From: Pseudofabraea citricarpa
Taxonomy: Eukaryota > Ascomycota > Leotiomycetes > Helotiales > Dermateaceae
DNA: 64,000 nucleotides
NCBI GenBank assembly: GCA_029641185.1
Contig: JAPWGK010000009.1
Span: 694,501 to 758,500 of the forward strand
Direction: 5' to 3'
Positions 33,785-46,900 of this stretch are shown piece by piece; the stretch's first letter is position 1; each line of letters starts with the position of its first letter. The translations under genes and the position numbers were made by a program. The notes under the pieces were generated by a model that worked only from the letters and a program-made list of their open reading frames with translations, did not search any database and was not told where the DNA came from.

Positions 33785-36032
33785 TCACTTCTGAGAGAAC
33801 CCCCCAGCCTTGCCCGTCGTAACGCCAGCGTGCGGAGTCTTCTTGCCATACTGAGGGAACTCGTGGGGGCTCGTGGGTGCCGTCACAACCTCATCAACCA
33901 CTTTGACCACTAAGCTATCCACATGCTCGACCACGCTGCCATCGCCCAACTATAAAAAAAATCAAGTAAGCACGGGAAACTGATAGCGGGACAGGATTAG
34001 CTCACCAACTGGACTCGCCAATTCAGATTGGTCTTTAAGTACTTCTCCACTTCCTGCTCGTTAGCACCCACATCAAACCCAGCTCTCTCCAACCCTTCTT
34101 GTAGCGAGATCTCGTAGTATGATATTATTTCGGGGTACGGCCCATCTCCAGCATAAGCTTGGTTCGGCAGGACCGACAGCATTCCCACGAACGTCTCGGC
34201 GGTTGGCCACAAGTTTGGATCGTCGGGTACAGCTCCCAGAAAACATCGAACAACGAAGCGCTGGCCTCGGAGGGCATACTTGTGTACTTGGATAGAGGCC
34301 GACCATTCTCGTAACTTTCCTGGCGCAGCAGCAGCAGCCCTCGCGTGTGGATTCGAGATGGTCCCAGGAGAACGCTTGGAGAATACACTCCCTGCTCCAT
34401 AGAGCTGAGTGACTTGGCTGATGACGCTGGCTTGTAGCTGGGCCTGTGTCAAGCTCCAGTCATTGATTTCAGGATAGGTATATCCAAAACTGCTCAATGC
34501 TCTTGTGCTGGTTGACGTGAAATACGTACGCTGTGTATCGGAAGCGAATGGCGGTAAAGGAGACGATGCCGTGTTGATTTGGCCTCGTGGGATACCATAT
34601 GCGCCGCCAAGTTCTGTAGTTGGAGTCAGGGACTGTGTAGGATAGATAGCTTCCCACAGTGCAAAGAGGCGATCGACGTTGGTGTGATGGAGCCAGCTAA
34701 TTTTGCACGTCAGCTTTTTGACCTGTGCCTTTAGATGGTGGAAGCATACAAAATGGGATCAAAGGCCGAGTATGAAAGACTCGTCATATGCCCATAGTTT
34801 CCACCGACTACATTGTGAACGTTTCCATGATAGGCTTCAACTGAGTTCGGGCCTAGCGTGTAAGTCGCGAACCCATTGAAAGTTTTTGCTTTTGTCAAAG
34901 AATTCCACTGCAATATTTCAGATTAGCGCAGGGTTTATGTTTGTTTGCTTTCCTTCATCAAGTAAACTGGATTATCATGTAGAAATAGAATACTCGACTG
35001 GCCGCACAAAATGCGAAGCGAGTTATTGGCCAATGGAATAATAAGCACTTACTGTAGCTGCCCGAAGCCCCTGCCCTGCCATAGCTGCGTTCACAGAATT
35101 GTAATCGGATGCGCCACCAATAGAAGGCGGCCTCCTGACTGTATTACGGTAATTGGCCAGGTACCAGTCACCAGCCTGGCTGCTCCTGTTCGGGAAATAC
35201 GTCGGATCCAATGGGAACGTCTTGAAGTTATACTGTTGCAACGGATTCGGGACAAACTGTGTCGTGCCGTCGGGCTTGATGATGGGTACTGTATTTGCGT
35301 TGACACAGTCGGGAACTGAACTGTTCGTTGCCCAGTCCCAGTAGGGAATTCGCAAGGCATCGGCTGCTTGTTGGAACGCAGCACGGAGAGTTGGAGTATA
35401 GTTCTTCGCTATTGTTTGTGCATACCCTCCAATTACTTGCTATGAAGGATCAGAAATAAGTATAGAAAACTGCTCGGGGGACTGACTTCATATAAAGCCA
35501 AATATGGGCGGTGCCAGGTAGGGAACAGTACACTGTCGTGCCTGTCTCAAATTTAGTTTGAGAATTCCAAAAGGGTTGTCTAATACGAACGTGCAGTAAC
35601 CAGTGAGAGGAGCACCAGGAGCCTGGCCAGCACCATTCCATGATTTATATGGTCGACCATGTATACCTATCAAGATAAATCAGTACAACTTCGCAACTTG
35701 TTCGATTTTATAAACATACCAGCTATTCCAAAATATGACAGGTCGTTGCTCTCAGCAGCTTGCTGCATGGCTGTTAGAGCTTGAACAAAAAGGGAGCTAT
35801 TTCACAGATGTTAGCAGCCGAGCAAAATATTAGCGAGGAACCAGTGTTGGTACTATTGTGCTTTATTTGGGTCACTGCAAAGATCAGCAACATTTCGTCT
35901 TGTTGGTCTTGCATTGCCATTGTAGCCAGTCCTGGCACCAGTGATTGCAACGGATTGGGCTTGGCCACTTGGTAGGTATGAGAAGAATATGGCCAGCACC
36001 AACCAGGCAACAGAGAAAGATTTAAAATGCAT
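33785..36032 (-). CDS. Tyrosinase, secreted
   Basis: Eight exons (36032-35854, 35796-35720, 35666-35591, 35541-35487, 35439-35053, 34907-34750, 34696-34006, 33949-33785) give 595 aa with all frames closing. A signal peptide starts at MHFKSFSVAW; an upstream in-frame ATG at 36086 would spoil it, so 36032 is chosen. CuA ligands: GIHGRPY, YCTHDS (the Cys-x-His of the thioether bridge) and LFPTWHRPYLALYE. CuB ligands: EAYHGNVHNVVGG and FDPIFWLHHTNVDRLFALWE. All six copper His are present after splicing. A C-terminal domain of about 250 residues follows, with an Ala-rich patch, as in pro-tyrosinases that are activated by cleavage. It oxidises phenols to quinones, for melanin or phenolic detoxification. 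No pigment gene neighbours it. Confidence 0.93.
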
Positions 36033-37772
36033 CTTGGACAGAATGACTGGGAGTCTCTGGAGAACAAAAACCATGAAGAGAGACAAACTTCTCTCTATTT
36101 ATATTGATTCAAGAGGTATCGAACGAGAAAAGAATATCCCCACCGCGTGCGTTCAGTCAAGAGTTTTCATTCTCAGGGTATTGGTTCGGAGTGATCGAAC
36201 GAAGTATTGGAATGACCATGCAAGCCTCTTGGTGTAAACCCTGGTCACGATAATAAGCCAAAGACGAGGGTTATACGAAAGCGTGTTGCGGGGAAAACAA
36301 GGCTGAGTTGGTGTTTATCTCGTTTCTGCACGTCGCCTCCAATAGACGAGGAACAAATCATGTACAGTAAAGAGAGGTGGAGAATGCAAATAAACGGTGA
36401 GCAGAGTGCATAAATTGGAGGCTCAACTCACCGACATAAAATGCGGTAGAGACTGCATAGATCGCCTACATGGTTCAGAACAAATGCTTGCTGAGCGCAA
36501 TATATCCCCAGAGCGCAAATGAGTCCAGAGTCAGCCATTTCAAGATGAGTTTTTTTCTTGGGCTGTCATTCGGGTAAAACGACGTTCGTACTTCACCTTG
36601 AAATCGAACAAAGTTTGAGATGATAATTCTTAATTCTTCATACGAGAGAGGTCGGCAGCCAAAGGCCGTTGCTAAACTTGGCATTATTCATCTGGCGTAA
36701 CGGCTGCGTACATACACGACAGGTCGCACGGCTCGCAACCTTGAACATGTACGACATAAGTCGCACTGAAATGACGGCGAATGACATGCTTTTTCACCGC
36801 CTCAGCCCCATTGTGGTAATAAAATGCGGGGTCGAGCATTCAGCTTGAATATCATAGGCGTTGAGATTCCCAGCGCGCTGTGGCCTGCCAATAGCTTGGG
36901 TAGTACATGGAATTCTAGAAGCACTTCGTGAAGCAGCGCTTCTGTAGATAATTCTGCAGCTTCCCGTCCTCCTCGGAAGGTAGTCCTGCCGATTGGAAAG
37001 ATCATACGAAGGATGCACACCCCGCTTGGCAATATTCCGAAGCTCGAGTATCGAATGATTAAAAATGGAAATGCATGGCTCTTGTCACTAAGAATCATCT
37101 CACGTCTGTTGAGAACTACTCGAAAGGTGAGCTGCGGAGACCAAACATCGCACCGGGCTTACAGCATGGCCATATCAACGTTGTTCGTACGTGGAACTCA
37201 AGCTTATGTTTGTTTTGGCGTTGGACTCAATTTTCAGTGAGTGTAAACAAGCCTCGAAGCTTTCCGAAATCGACTCTCTAATGCGACTGGTCCTGAAACC
37301 TGGATTGAACTCAACACCTCTGATACCCTGGAAGCGTCGCCTTCGATAATATACCGAAAGATGGACCGAGTATTCAAAGCTTTTGTCTGATTACTCTGCG
37401 CTTCAAAAGGTCACATTGGTAGAAACCCAGAGAAATTGTGCCACCGGGGCGTTCGCAGCCCACAGCTGGTGTCTTTAGGCAGCCATCGTAGCTCTTGAGC
37501 ACCGAGGTTTATCACAGCGTCTCTTCAGACCGAGAACTGTACTGGGAGGTGTGAAGTTAATACACCAGACATGACGATAACTTGATGATGTTCCTAAGAG
37601 AACCTCATGTCGTCGGCTCCACCTGTCACCGCAAGGGCGCGATGATTTCGCGGTCTTGGCATGCACGTGATAGCAAAATTTCCCTAACTCAAGTCATGAA
37701 GCTTGTGGAACCAATCTTTCTGCATATCTTTTGCCAATTGGGAGATTTTTATTGAGGTGGATTTAGAGGAAA
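36033..37772. other. Divergent intergenic region between tyrosinase and MFS transporter
   Basis: 1.74 kb serving as promoter for both genes. No reading frame with coding character and no repeat I can support. Confidence 0.5.
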
Positions 37773-39462
37773 ATGGCAACAGCAACTATCACGACGACAG
37801 GAATCGAGCTTGGGAGCACCACCCAGAATGTTACCCAACGAGATACAAGCGGAATTCTTAGCAACGAGGAAGAAATAGATGATGTTATCCAAGCTTCGAG
37901 ACTAGCGGACGCCACAACACCCGATGGCGGCTACGGATGGGTTGTGGTATTTGGTTGTGCCATCATTGCTTGGTGGGCTGTCGGAACCAGTTACTGCTGG
38001 GGAGTTATTCAGAATGCTCTCATACAGGATGGTTTGTCAACGGCATCGACCCTGTCATTCGTCGGCTCCCTCGCTACTGCTTTCGTTGCAGCTTTTGCGA
38101 TTATCAATACTCGGGTCTCGAAATTACTCGGTGTGAGGTATACTGGAATGCTGGGTATAAGTATCATCGGATTGAGCGAATTACTCGGTGCATTTGCTAT
38201 CCATAATGTCGGTGGGCTTTTTGTAACTGCTGGTGCTCTTATGGGACTTGGAATGAGGTGAGTTATTTGGTCTGATTGTTTCTTTGCGGGTAGATATTAA
38301 CTTGGTCCTAGTTTATCCTTCACGGTATAGAAGACAGGATTGAAAATGAATATCCAAATCCATGCTGACAATTCTCAGACTGTCTCTATCACTCCAGCTC
38401 AATATTTCAGCAAGAAACGAGGTCTCGCCAACGGCATTGTGTTTGCTGGTGGTGGACTTGGCGGTGCAGTCAACAGTCTTGTGATCGACGAGCTCATTAA
38501 GCGACTAGGAACTGCTTGGACGTACCGCGTCCTCGGGCTCATGACCTTAGTTACAGGATTACCAGCAGCGTGGTTGGTGAAGGAGCGTGTTCCAATCAAA
38601 ACCTCTCCTTTTGTTGAATGGTAAGTTTTTTCTTTCCTCTACTGGTTGAATGAACACATTCACATTGTTGTTCCCTGCGTTTGAGTACTAGACACTGTTA
38701 CGAACCAGATCCTTTTCTACTACCTGGGATTTTCTGAGTTTCAAAGCCTTAAGGTTCTGAATGATCCACTAACACCCTTCCAACAGGCGTCTATTCAGCG
38801 ACTTCCGCTTCGCAATAATATTTCTCGCGGGCGCAGTCGGTACCTTTCCACTGTTTGTGCCGCCATTCTTCCTTCCACTCTACAGCCACTCAATCGGGCT
38901 CTCTTCAAGTACTGGTGCTGCCCTCGTAGCAGGATTCAACTTTTCATCTGCAATTGGGAGAATCGTATCCGGGTTTCTTTGTGACCGTCTCGGCTCGCTA
39001 AACACCTTGTTTCTCGCCTTCGCACTAAGTGCTTTGAGCATGCTAGTACTGTGGCCGATCTCGACTACCCTCGGGCCGATGGTAGTCTTCGTGCTGGTGA
39101 ACGGGTGTGCGAATGGAGGATTCTTCGCAACGATGCCGACAGTCGTAGGGAATATTTTCGGTTCTGCTCGCTTGGGTGTCGCTATGGGTATGATCGTAAC
39201 TGGATGGGGTGGAGGGTATTTGATGGTAAGTTATCCCTCTTCTACGGTTTTAGAATACCCAAAGACAGAACTGTTCTAAAGGGAATTCTTATAGGGTGCG
39301 CCAATTGCAGGGTATTTGCTGGAAGCTTATGGCGGTGCCGACAAAGGATTTCAGGCTTATCGACCTGCGATCTTCTATGCGGGTTCGATGGCTTTGGCTT
39401 CTGCGGGCTTAGTCCTTCTCGTGAGATTGAAGATGAATACGAGAATATGGGCAAAGTTGTAA
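37773..39462 (+). CDS. MFS transporter, monocarboxylate-permease-like
   Basis: Exons 37773-38257, 38312-38324, 38379-38620, 38787-39225 and 39295-39462 give 448 aa. Residues near 48-56, PDGGYGWVVV, are the signature of fungal monocarboxylate-transporter-like MFS proteins. Further typical parts are SITPAQYFSKKRGLANG and SSAIGRIVSGFLCDRLG. About twelve hydrophobic helices are visible. A 13-nt exon (38312-38324) is needed to join GLGMS to LSFT and keep frame. The 166-nt intron 3 is longer than the others. It moves monocarboxylates or other small anions across the plasma membrane; riboflavin- or siderophore-type roles exist in the same group. No functional partner is evident nearby. Confidence 0.88.
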
Positions 39463-40035
39463 TATAGGTAAGTATCCAACGATGATACGGTGGCGGTTGA
39501 TGATTGAAAGGATGGCTATCTTTCAAGCATCTAGCAACAGGAATCTTCAATCTGACTATAGCTGTATGGTATCTGGTGTATATATTAACTGAACAAAAAT
39601 CACAATTAGTAGAAATTTGAAGCCTTGCGTGGTCTTTCTCGATGACAACAGAAAGTAAAACTTGCCGCTTCAACTCTAAAGCCAAGCCCTCATAAGTATT
39701 AAGGCTCAAGCACAAATTTTCTATTGAATTTTGGGGAGATGAAAAGCAATCTCAGTGTTTTTACAGGTATTCCTCGTCCTACTAAAATGAAATTTAGGGC
39801 GCTTGGCTTCGTAACGTGGCTCTGGAACTTATCCGCTTTGGCTTTTGCCAAAGCTGAGCAGGGGCATTCAACTCTATATTTATATATATATAGGTATTAT
39901 AGCTAAGTGTATGTTGAGTTGAAATCATGTCCGTATCTCAAAGCACTTGAACAAATCCTCACTACAGTTTAGTATCATTTGTGACAAGTACACGAGTGAT
40001 TGGCTGAGGCCATGGCTTTCGGATTTGGGATCCAT
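39463..40035. other. Convergent intergenic region
   Basis: 573 bp, AT-rich, with a TATA-type run near 39885. No gene supported. Confidence 0.45.
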
Positions 40036-40320
40036 TCACCCCGAGAGAAATTTTGTTGACTCTTCAGAGAGCAGATGTACAACTTCAGCAACACGAGCGC
40101 GGGCCACCAAACCAGCACAAAAATTTGCAGGACTAGGGCGATTGGCCTTGCTGAGAGATTGAGATACGACTGGCATCCCAGATGATTGCTTCTGCGCCAT
40201 CGCTCCACCCTTATAGAACCATGGAAAGTTTGCGAATAGCTCAAGCTCGGGATTCTCTTCCAGAGCGGTTTCGATGCGTACCAAAACAGCTTGGTTCAGT
40301 TTTGCTTTCGCTGAGATCAT
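40036..40320 (-). CDS. Small hypothetical protein, 5' end unresolved
   Basis: The frame codes for 94 aa from an internal-looking Met and stays open upstream to about 40371, with coding-like residues (EEPKNDSSSPP before the Met). This suggests one or more upstream exons on the minus strand between about 40371 and 40640; candidate ATGs with splice-like GTATTC/CAG signals are present there, but I could not settle the structure. The C-terminal part contains an amphipathic helix (LVRIETALEENPELELF) and a basic Ala-rich segment. No family recognised. Confidence 0.35.
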   Translation of the reverse strand: MISAKAKLNQAVLVRIETALEENPELELFANFPWFYKGGAMAQKQSSGMPVVSQSLSKANRPSPANFCAGLVARARVAEVVHLLSEESTKFLSG

Positions 40321-40895
40321 TGGTGGCGACGAAGAATCGTTTTTAGGCTCCTCTATGGTTTCTGAACTGTAACTGTAAATTCAAGTTGTTCCTTAACTAG
40401 TGATTGAATCCCATATCTTGGGATTCGGGCCATCTTGCGGAAACGAATTCGGACCCGCTAGAACTTGCTAGGTGATCAAGGAGTATCAAATGATGTCAGA
40501 AATTATTGCTGTACAGATCGGAAGTTGTTGGAATAGCAAGAATACCTGTAGAAAAGGATCACGAGGAAGGAGTGCTGGTCTGAAAATGTTAAATTTGGTT
40601 GGCATTATCCTCGATGTTGGATGTTCTACGTCGAAATACCCTGCTAAAGCGTTGGTTAACTATTCTTAAAAAGCAACAGCTTTTAAGTGTTGTTCATGTA
40701 ACACTTTAGTAGAAAACAGATGTACAGTTGTATGTAACCGAAGAAATCCGGTTACTAGCATGATCATGAATTAAAATATTTTATTAACAGTCCATGATGA
40801 AAGTCCTGAGATCTAGATTCTATACCAGCTTTTCCAACCCCCCCCCCCTATTGCATTTCCATATCTAGTACACAGCTGAGCTAAATCCGCATCGC
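40321..40895. other. Intergenic or unresolved exons of the small hypothetical gene
   Basis: 575 bp. Possible 5' exons of the neighbouring minus-strand gene lie in the left half. The right half is AT-rich, with a run of about eleven C residues near 40840. Confidence 0.35.
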
Positions 40896-41343
40896 CTAGT
40901 ATTTAGGAGCAGTAAGCCTAACATTTAGAAAGTGCAGAGACTGTTATCCTGATATCAGTATTTTCGCTTGGTAAGAGTTCGTTTGCTAAAGACTTACATA
41001 GTAGTAGCATCAAAGGCAGTTGGGTTGGTGATCTCCTTGCCATCGACGGCGCACTTAGAGAAAATGCCCGGGACGCGCTGGGTGCTGGTGGTACCGCAGT
41101 CGAGAAGGTAGCTCTTTCCATCGTTGCCATCATAGTCGTTGTCGTGACCAACGCTGATGTAGGCATTTATTCCCTTTCCTTGAAACTGGCTATACATTGT
41201 GTTAGTAAAGTAAAACTTCGCGAACAGAGATATTTTCCTTACCAGCCGTAGATGATGTCTTGTCGCTTGTCTTCAATTGGAGAAGCTGTGACAGCGGTGG
41301 AGAGGAGAGCGACGAGGCTACCGATGAAGATTGAGGCACGCAT
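40896..41343 (-). CDS. Small secreted protein with Kex2-like site, effector candidate
   Basis: Exons 41343-41243, 41189-40998 and 40917-40896 (the last only 22 nt, LTAPKY) give 104 aa. The signal peptide (MRASIFIGSLVALL...) ends near VTA-SPIED, and a dibasic KR follows at residues 26-27. A Kex2-type protease would release a mature chain starting QDIIYG. Mature features are Asp/Gly-rich HDNDYDGNDGKSYLLDC and three Cys in total (YGCQ, LLDCG, FSKCA), so one Cys would be unpaired or pair between chains. Size, secretion and lack of a known domain fit a small secreted or effector-like protein. No homologue recognised. Confidence 0.72.
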
Positions 41344-43925
41344 CTTGAATTGAGAGGGAATTTAACTGTGAAGTTGACAAAGAGAGTGAGGAGAGTTATT
41401 AGAATAGTGATGAGAGATTAGAAGGCTGGTGAGAGGTGAGGAAGGGAAGAGGAGTTTAGCATTCTCTTGCGCTCTTCTTATACTCATCAAGCTCGAATAA
41501 TTCTACAAAGTTTCCTTTCTAAACTCTTAAATTTCTTCTGTATAGAACCTACCATCTATAGCGGTGCTGTCAACTCAAAGTATAACGAGATGAACGCGAT
41601 CCTCTCTAATGTTGTTGCGGTATGCTCATCATCCCATCTGAGGCTAAAAAATGTTTATCAAGGAGAATAAACATTCAAGATCCCTGTTGGGCATTGCCAA
41701 AATCCTTAAGCGGAGATTTCGGCGGTAACATATTGCGCTGGCAAGTTGGAGCATAGTAGGGGGGATCGCACCTGGGGGATCATTTTATGGGGGAGATGAA
41801 ATATAAATAGACGACACGGACTTTGCGAGGTAGACGAGTCGTAGGGATGCTTCGAACTCAACAAACGAGCAAACGTAACGATGTGCAAAAGTCGGTAACT
41901 TCGGACAACCAAACTCTCCGCCGGACACACCGTGAAATTGGTCCCTTCCACGTCTTCCGAAATGTGCTCCTTTGTTTCCTAGTTCCTGACAAAGCATTTG
42001 CTTTATAACATCGGAAGTTCCACGATGAATTTCAAACCACTTCCTCGACGAACCCGAACTTTCGGACCAGCGACTGAGAATGGATGGTGAGTAGATCTTC
42101 AATGACACAGGACAACGAAGAAGCTGTGCCGCCGAAGACGAATTGGGCATCTCAACAGTCTCTCTGTGCAGTGTGCACACCTGCGCAGATCCTGCCTGGG
42201 GCTCGGATTGGTTCGCAATTGTACTTCATATCTTCGCTCCAGTCGCTTGGTAACACTCGAACTGGTTAGAGACGCCCTCGCACTGGGAACGAGAACGGCG
42301 CCGTTGAGCATATGCCAAAGACAACAGGATAGGATGAAAGACGGTACCACCCTGTACTACATGTACTATAGCCTTGTGAAGCTGACTCATTTCCAAGGTT
42401 GTCCTCCGACCATGCATGTCCATTGTCCAGGCACCGGTGTCCCTCCCAAGCCATTATTACACAATGATAATGAAACAAGACGCATTCTGGAAGGCTGCAG
42501 CACACACACAACCTCGTCAGCATTGCCTGTGCCTTTCAAGCCATAAAACTTCGGCCCGCCGGCTCGTCTGACAGCAACCGATCCCCAGGAGCCGGGAGAT
42601 GGGACGATGTACGAAAGTACGAAAATGTCTATAGTACGGTACAGTCATGACTGGATGCGTCTGCCGTGGCTTTTGCCCGAATCGATCGAGGCGAGCCCGT
42701 CAGTCCACAGACCACCTTCAGAAACATATCATACCTGAGATTTGTACGATTATACTTTCGTCCAAACCTGTCAGAACCAGAGCCTGGGCATGCCGTCCAC
42801 GAGTCCACTTCCACCTGCTACAGTACAAAGAAGTCGAGAAGTCGACAGTTGAAACATCCGTGGTTATGGATGGACGTTCGGCCGACGGGAGTATCGAGCA
42901 CCAAGCAAGGCTCGCCAAAGGGCAATGAAGTCAACTGACCCTGTCTGTCGATCATTATGGCTCATTCTGAGATTTGTTTTTTCCCCTCGCTCGTGTACAT
43001 TTTCCCTTTTGGCCAATCAGTAAGCCCAAGCGCCGTCAACACGCGGTGAAGAGTCATCTCGAGGAATCTGGTCAGCTCGGACTCTTGGCAGTGCGGCGCC
43101 CTTGATTTCAAAGCAGTACATACTGACGGACTCTAAGGTTCGTCCGGTCACTGCATCTTACGGACATTTGGACTGCTTCAACAAACAATACACGTACTCG
43201 TACTCGAGCCTCGAGCTGACAGACTGTTGAGGGTTGGTCGTACGATGCCGAGTAATGCTGAGCCTTGCCTCTGTATGCCAACAAGACTGTGCAAGTGCTA
43301 TTGTTATCAGTCAGCATGGCCAGAAGAAGCATTCGTGGGTATTCTCTACAGCATTAGCAGTGTTGCTCGATGTCTACCCCTCGTGTTTTGCTACTCGTCG
43401 CTACTCGTCGTTCTTATCTCCTTCATGCTATCTCCGCCGACTGGGCGGTCGAAATACAGTCCAGTAGCGTCGCCAACATGACAATGCTTAGCCCATGTAG
43501 GCCACCTTCATGATTCAAACCCTCTTTTTTCTCTCCGGTGCCCAGAAGAATCCACCGGTGACCAGGACGGCGAGTAAGCTCCCGCTTTCCCCAGCAACAT
43601 GGGGGCATTCTAGAGTGTCCGCTCTTGGTATAACAGGGATTGCATTTGCATACGCAAGTGGGCCCGAAGGTACATTTTAGTAGATCTGAGAGCTCAAAAG
43701 TAAAGTACCTAGATCCTCCCTCTTCCCTATCTTTAACCAGTGTCCACTTCCTCTCTGTTTGCTCTTCTCCTTCTAATCTAATACCCCAACTCCCTTTGCT
43801 TTCTTACACTCCTTCTCTGCACTTCCCTAGGGAATGCAGCCAGCATACCAGAGACAAGATTGAGTTGGCGCAAGCCTTAATCAATAGTACCTTTATCTTG
43901 GCGAGTCAGCTGCACAACATCAACC
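41344..43925. other. Long divergent region upstream of the ABC transporter
   Basis: 2.6 kb between two divergent starts, with many short frames on both strands but none with a recognisable product. The right end (43.6-43.92 kb) is a pyrimidine-rich promoter and leader. No structured repeat supported. Confidence 0.5.
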
Positions 43926-46900
43926 ATGGACAAGGAAACTTATGAGAAGCCTCCGCAGGCCTTGGAGGAAACGCCTATATCAACAAATCAACCACGAACC
44001 TCAATCGATACGGTCACAGATCCCGAACGTCAGCGCGAGCACGCTCGCAATGCCAACCCGAATGGATTTTCTCGCACGACTGGGGGCGTAAGCGTCGAGG
44101 ACGCAGAAGCCGAGTTTGCGGAACTACAACGCGAATTGAGTGGTATATCGCAGGCATCGAAAAGACTTGCGAAAACAAAATCTAACCAATCGAAGCACGG
44201 CAAGGATATTGAGAAGATCGCTGCGTCCGAGTCCTCTGACGAAGACGTCCAATTTGATTTGGAAGGTACACTCAGAGGCAATCAAGCCGCCGAAATCGAA
44301 TCTGGAATCCGACCAAAACATATCGGAGTAGTGTGGGAGGGACTCACTGTCCGTGGCACAGGAGGTGTAACAAATTTTGTCAGGACGTTCCCTGATGCCT
44401 TCGTCAGCTTCTTCAATGTTGTTGAAACGGCTATGAACATCTTTGGAGTTGGAAAGAAGGGCAGGGAAGTTGATATTCTCAAGGATTTCCGTGGTCTCAC
44501 TAGGCCGGGAGAAATGGTCCTGGTTCTTGGTCGCCCGGGTTCTGGATGCACAACATTCCTAAAGGTAATTGCCAACCAGCGTTATGGTTACACAGGTGTC
44601 GATGGTGAAGTTCTTTACGGCCCGTTCGATGCGGGAGTCTTTTCCAAATTATACCGTGGAGAGGCCGTGTACAACCAGGAAGATGATACTCATCACCCTA
44701 CTTTGACTGTCGGTCAGACCTTAGGATTTGCATTGGATACGAAGACGCCAGGTAAGAGACCATTGGGAATGTCGAAGAATGATTTCAAGGATAGGGTGAT
44801 TACCACACTTCTCCGCATGTTCAACATTGAACACACCCGCAACACCATCGTTGGCAACCCTTTCGTTCGAGGTGTATCTGGAGGTGAAAGAAAGCGTGTT
44901 TCTATTGCAGAAATGATGGTCACAGCCGCTTCCATCCTTTGCTGGGATAATAGCACAAGAGGATTAGACGCTTCTACCGCTCTGGATTATGCCAAGTCGT
45001 TGAGAGTCATGACCAACATCTACAAAACGACCACCTTTGTTTCCTTGTACCAAGCGAGTGAAAATATTTACAAACAGTTCGACAAGGTTCTAGTCATCGA
45101 CTCAGGAAGACAAGTCTTTTTTGGTCCTGCAAATGAGGCAAGAGCCTACTTTGAAGGTCTGGGCTTCAAGGAAAAGCCACGTCAAACAACTCCCGATTTC
45201 TTAACTGGTTGCACCGACGAGTTTGAACGTGAATATGCCGACGGCAGATCTTCGGCTAATGCACCCAACGATGCCGATTCGCTAGCGAAGGCCTTCTCCG
45301 AATCAAAGTTCGCAAAGTCGCTGAATGATGATATGACCAATTATCGCAAGATAGTCGCAGATGACAAGCAAAAACTCGAAGACTTCAAGACCGCAGTTGT
45401 GGACAGCAAGCAGAGAGGAGCTCGTCACAAATCAGTTTATTCCGTGCCATACTATCTTCAGGTCTTAGCCTTGATGCAAAGACAATTCTTGATCAAATGG
45501 CAAGATAAATTCTCCCTGGTTGTCAGCTGGATCACTTCTATTGTCATTGCTATTGTCTTGGGAACCGTCTGGCTGGATCTTCCTCAAACCTCTGCTGGAG
45601 CGTTCACTCGTGGTGGTCTTCTCTTCATTAGTCTTTTATTTAATGCTTTCCAGGCCTTCTCCGAGCTCGCCAGTACAATGTTAGGTCGGCCAATTGTCAA
45701 CAAACATAAAGCATACACATTTCACCGACCTTCAGCTCTTTGGATTGCCCAAATTATCATCGATTGCGGCTTCTCTTCAGTGCAAATTCTGGTGTTCTCG
45801 ATTATTGTCTACTTCATGTGCGGTCTCGTACGCGATGCTGGGGCATTTTTCACCTTCTACATTGTAATTGTTTGCGGCTACTTGGCCATGACTTGTTTCT
45901 TCAGGACCGTAGGATGCCTGTGTAAAAATTTTGACTATGCTATTAAATTCGCTGCTACGATTATTACCTTCTTCGTCATTACCAGTGGTTACATCATTCA
46001 GTACCAGTCTGAGAAAGTTTGGATCAGGTGGATCTATTGGATCAACGCTTTGGGACTTGGTTTCTCCGCCTTGATGGAGAACGAATTCTCTCGTTTGACA
46101 TTAACTTGCGAGGGTGCCTCATTAGTTCCTTCGGGTCCAGGATACGACAGCATAGAAAACCAAGTCTGCACTCTTCCAGGAAGTGTTACTGGTACCGATC
46201 AAGTGTCAGGCAGCGCCTATATTATCCAAGGTTTCTCCTATAACCCTAATGAATTGTGGAGAAACTTTGGTATCATCATTGCCTTGATTGTGGCTTTCCT
46301 CATTTCCAATGCTACTTTGGGTGAATGGCTCACTTTTGGCGAGGGTGGAAACACTGCCAAGGTCTACCAAAAGCCAAACAAGGAGAGAAACGAGCTTAAC
46401 GCTGGCCTCCGTGAGAAGCGCGAAGCTCGCAGATCCAACAAGGACGAGGTGCAAGGGTCTGAAATCAACATTGAGTCAAAGGCAATTTTGACTTGGGAAG
46501 GTCTCAACTATGATGTCCCTACACCGGCTGGAGAACTTCGCTTACTCAACAATATCTTTGGTTATGTCCAACCTGGTGAACTGACAGCTCTGATGGGTGC
46601 TAGTGGAGCTGGAAAGACTACTCTCCTTGATGTATTGGCTGCAAGAAAGAATATCGGTGTTATCTCTGGTGATATCTTGGTTGATGGCATAAAACCCGGT
46701 ACTTCCTTCCAGCGAGGAACCTCCTACGCCGAGCAACTCGATGTTCATGAGCCGACAGCTACAGTTAGAGAGGCCCTTAGGTTCTCTGCTGATCTACGGC
46801 AACCAATCGACGTTCCTCAATCTGAAAAATACGCCTACGTTGAAGAAATCTTAAGTCTCTTGGAGATGGAAGATATGGCCGATGCCATTATTGGCGACCC

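Noticed and set aside
44529..44560. Cys instead of Lys in Walker A of the first ABC domain
   Set aside because: This is the normal state of the N-terminal nucleotide-binding domain in fungal PDR transporters.
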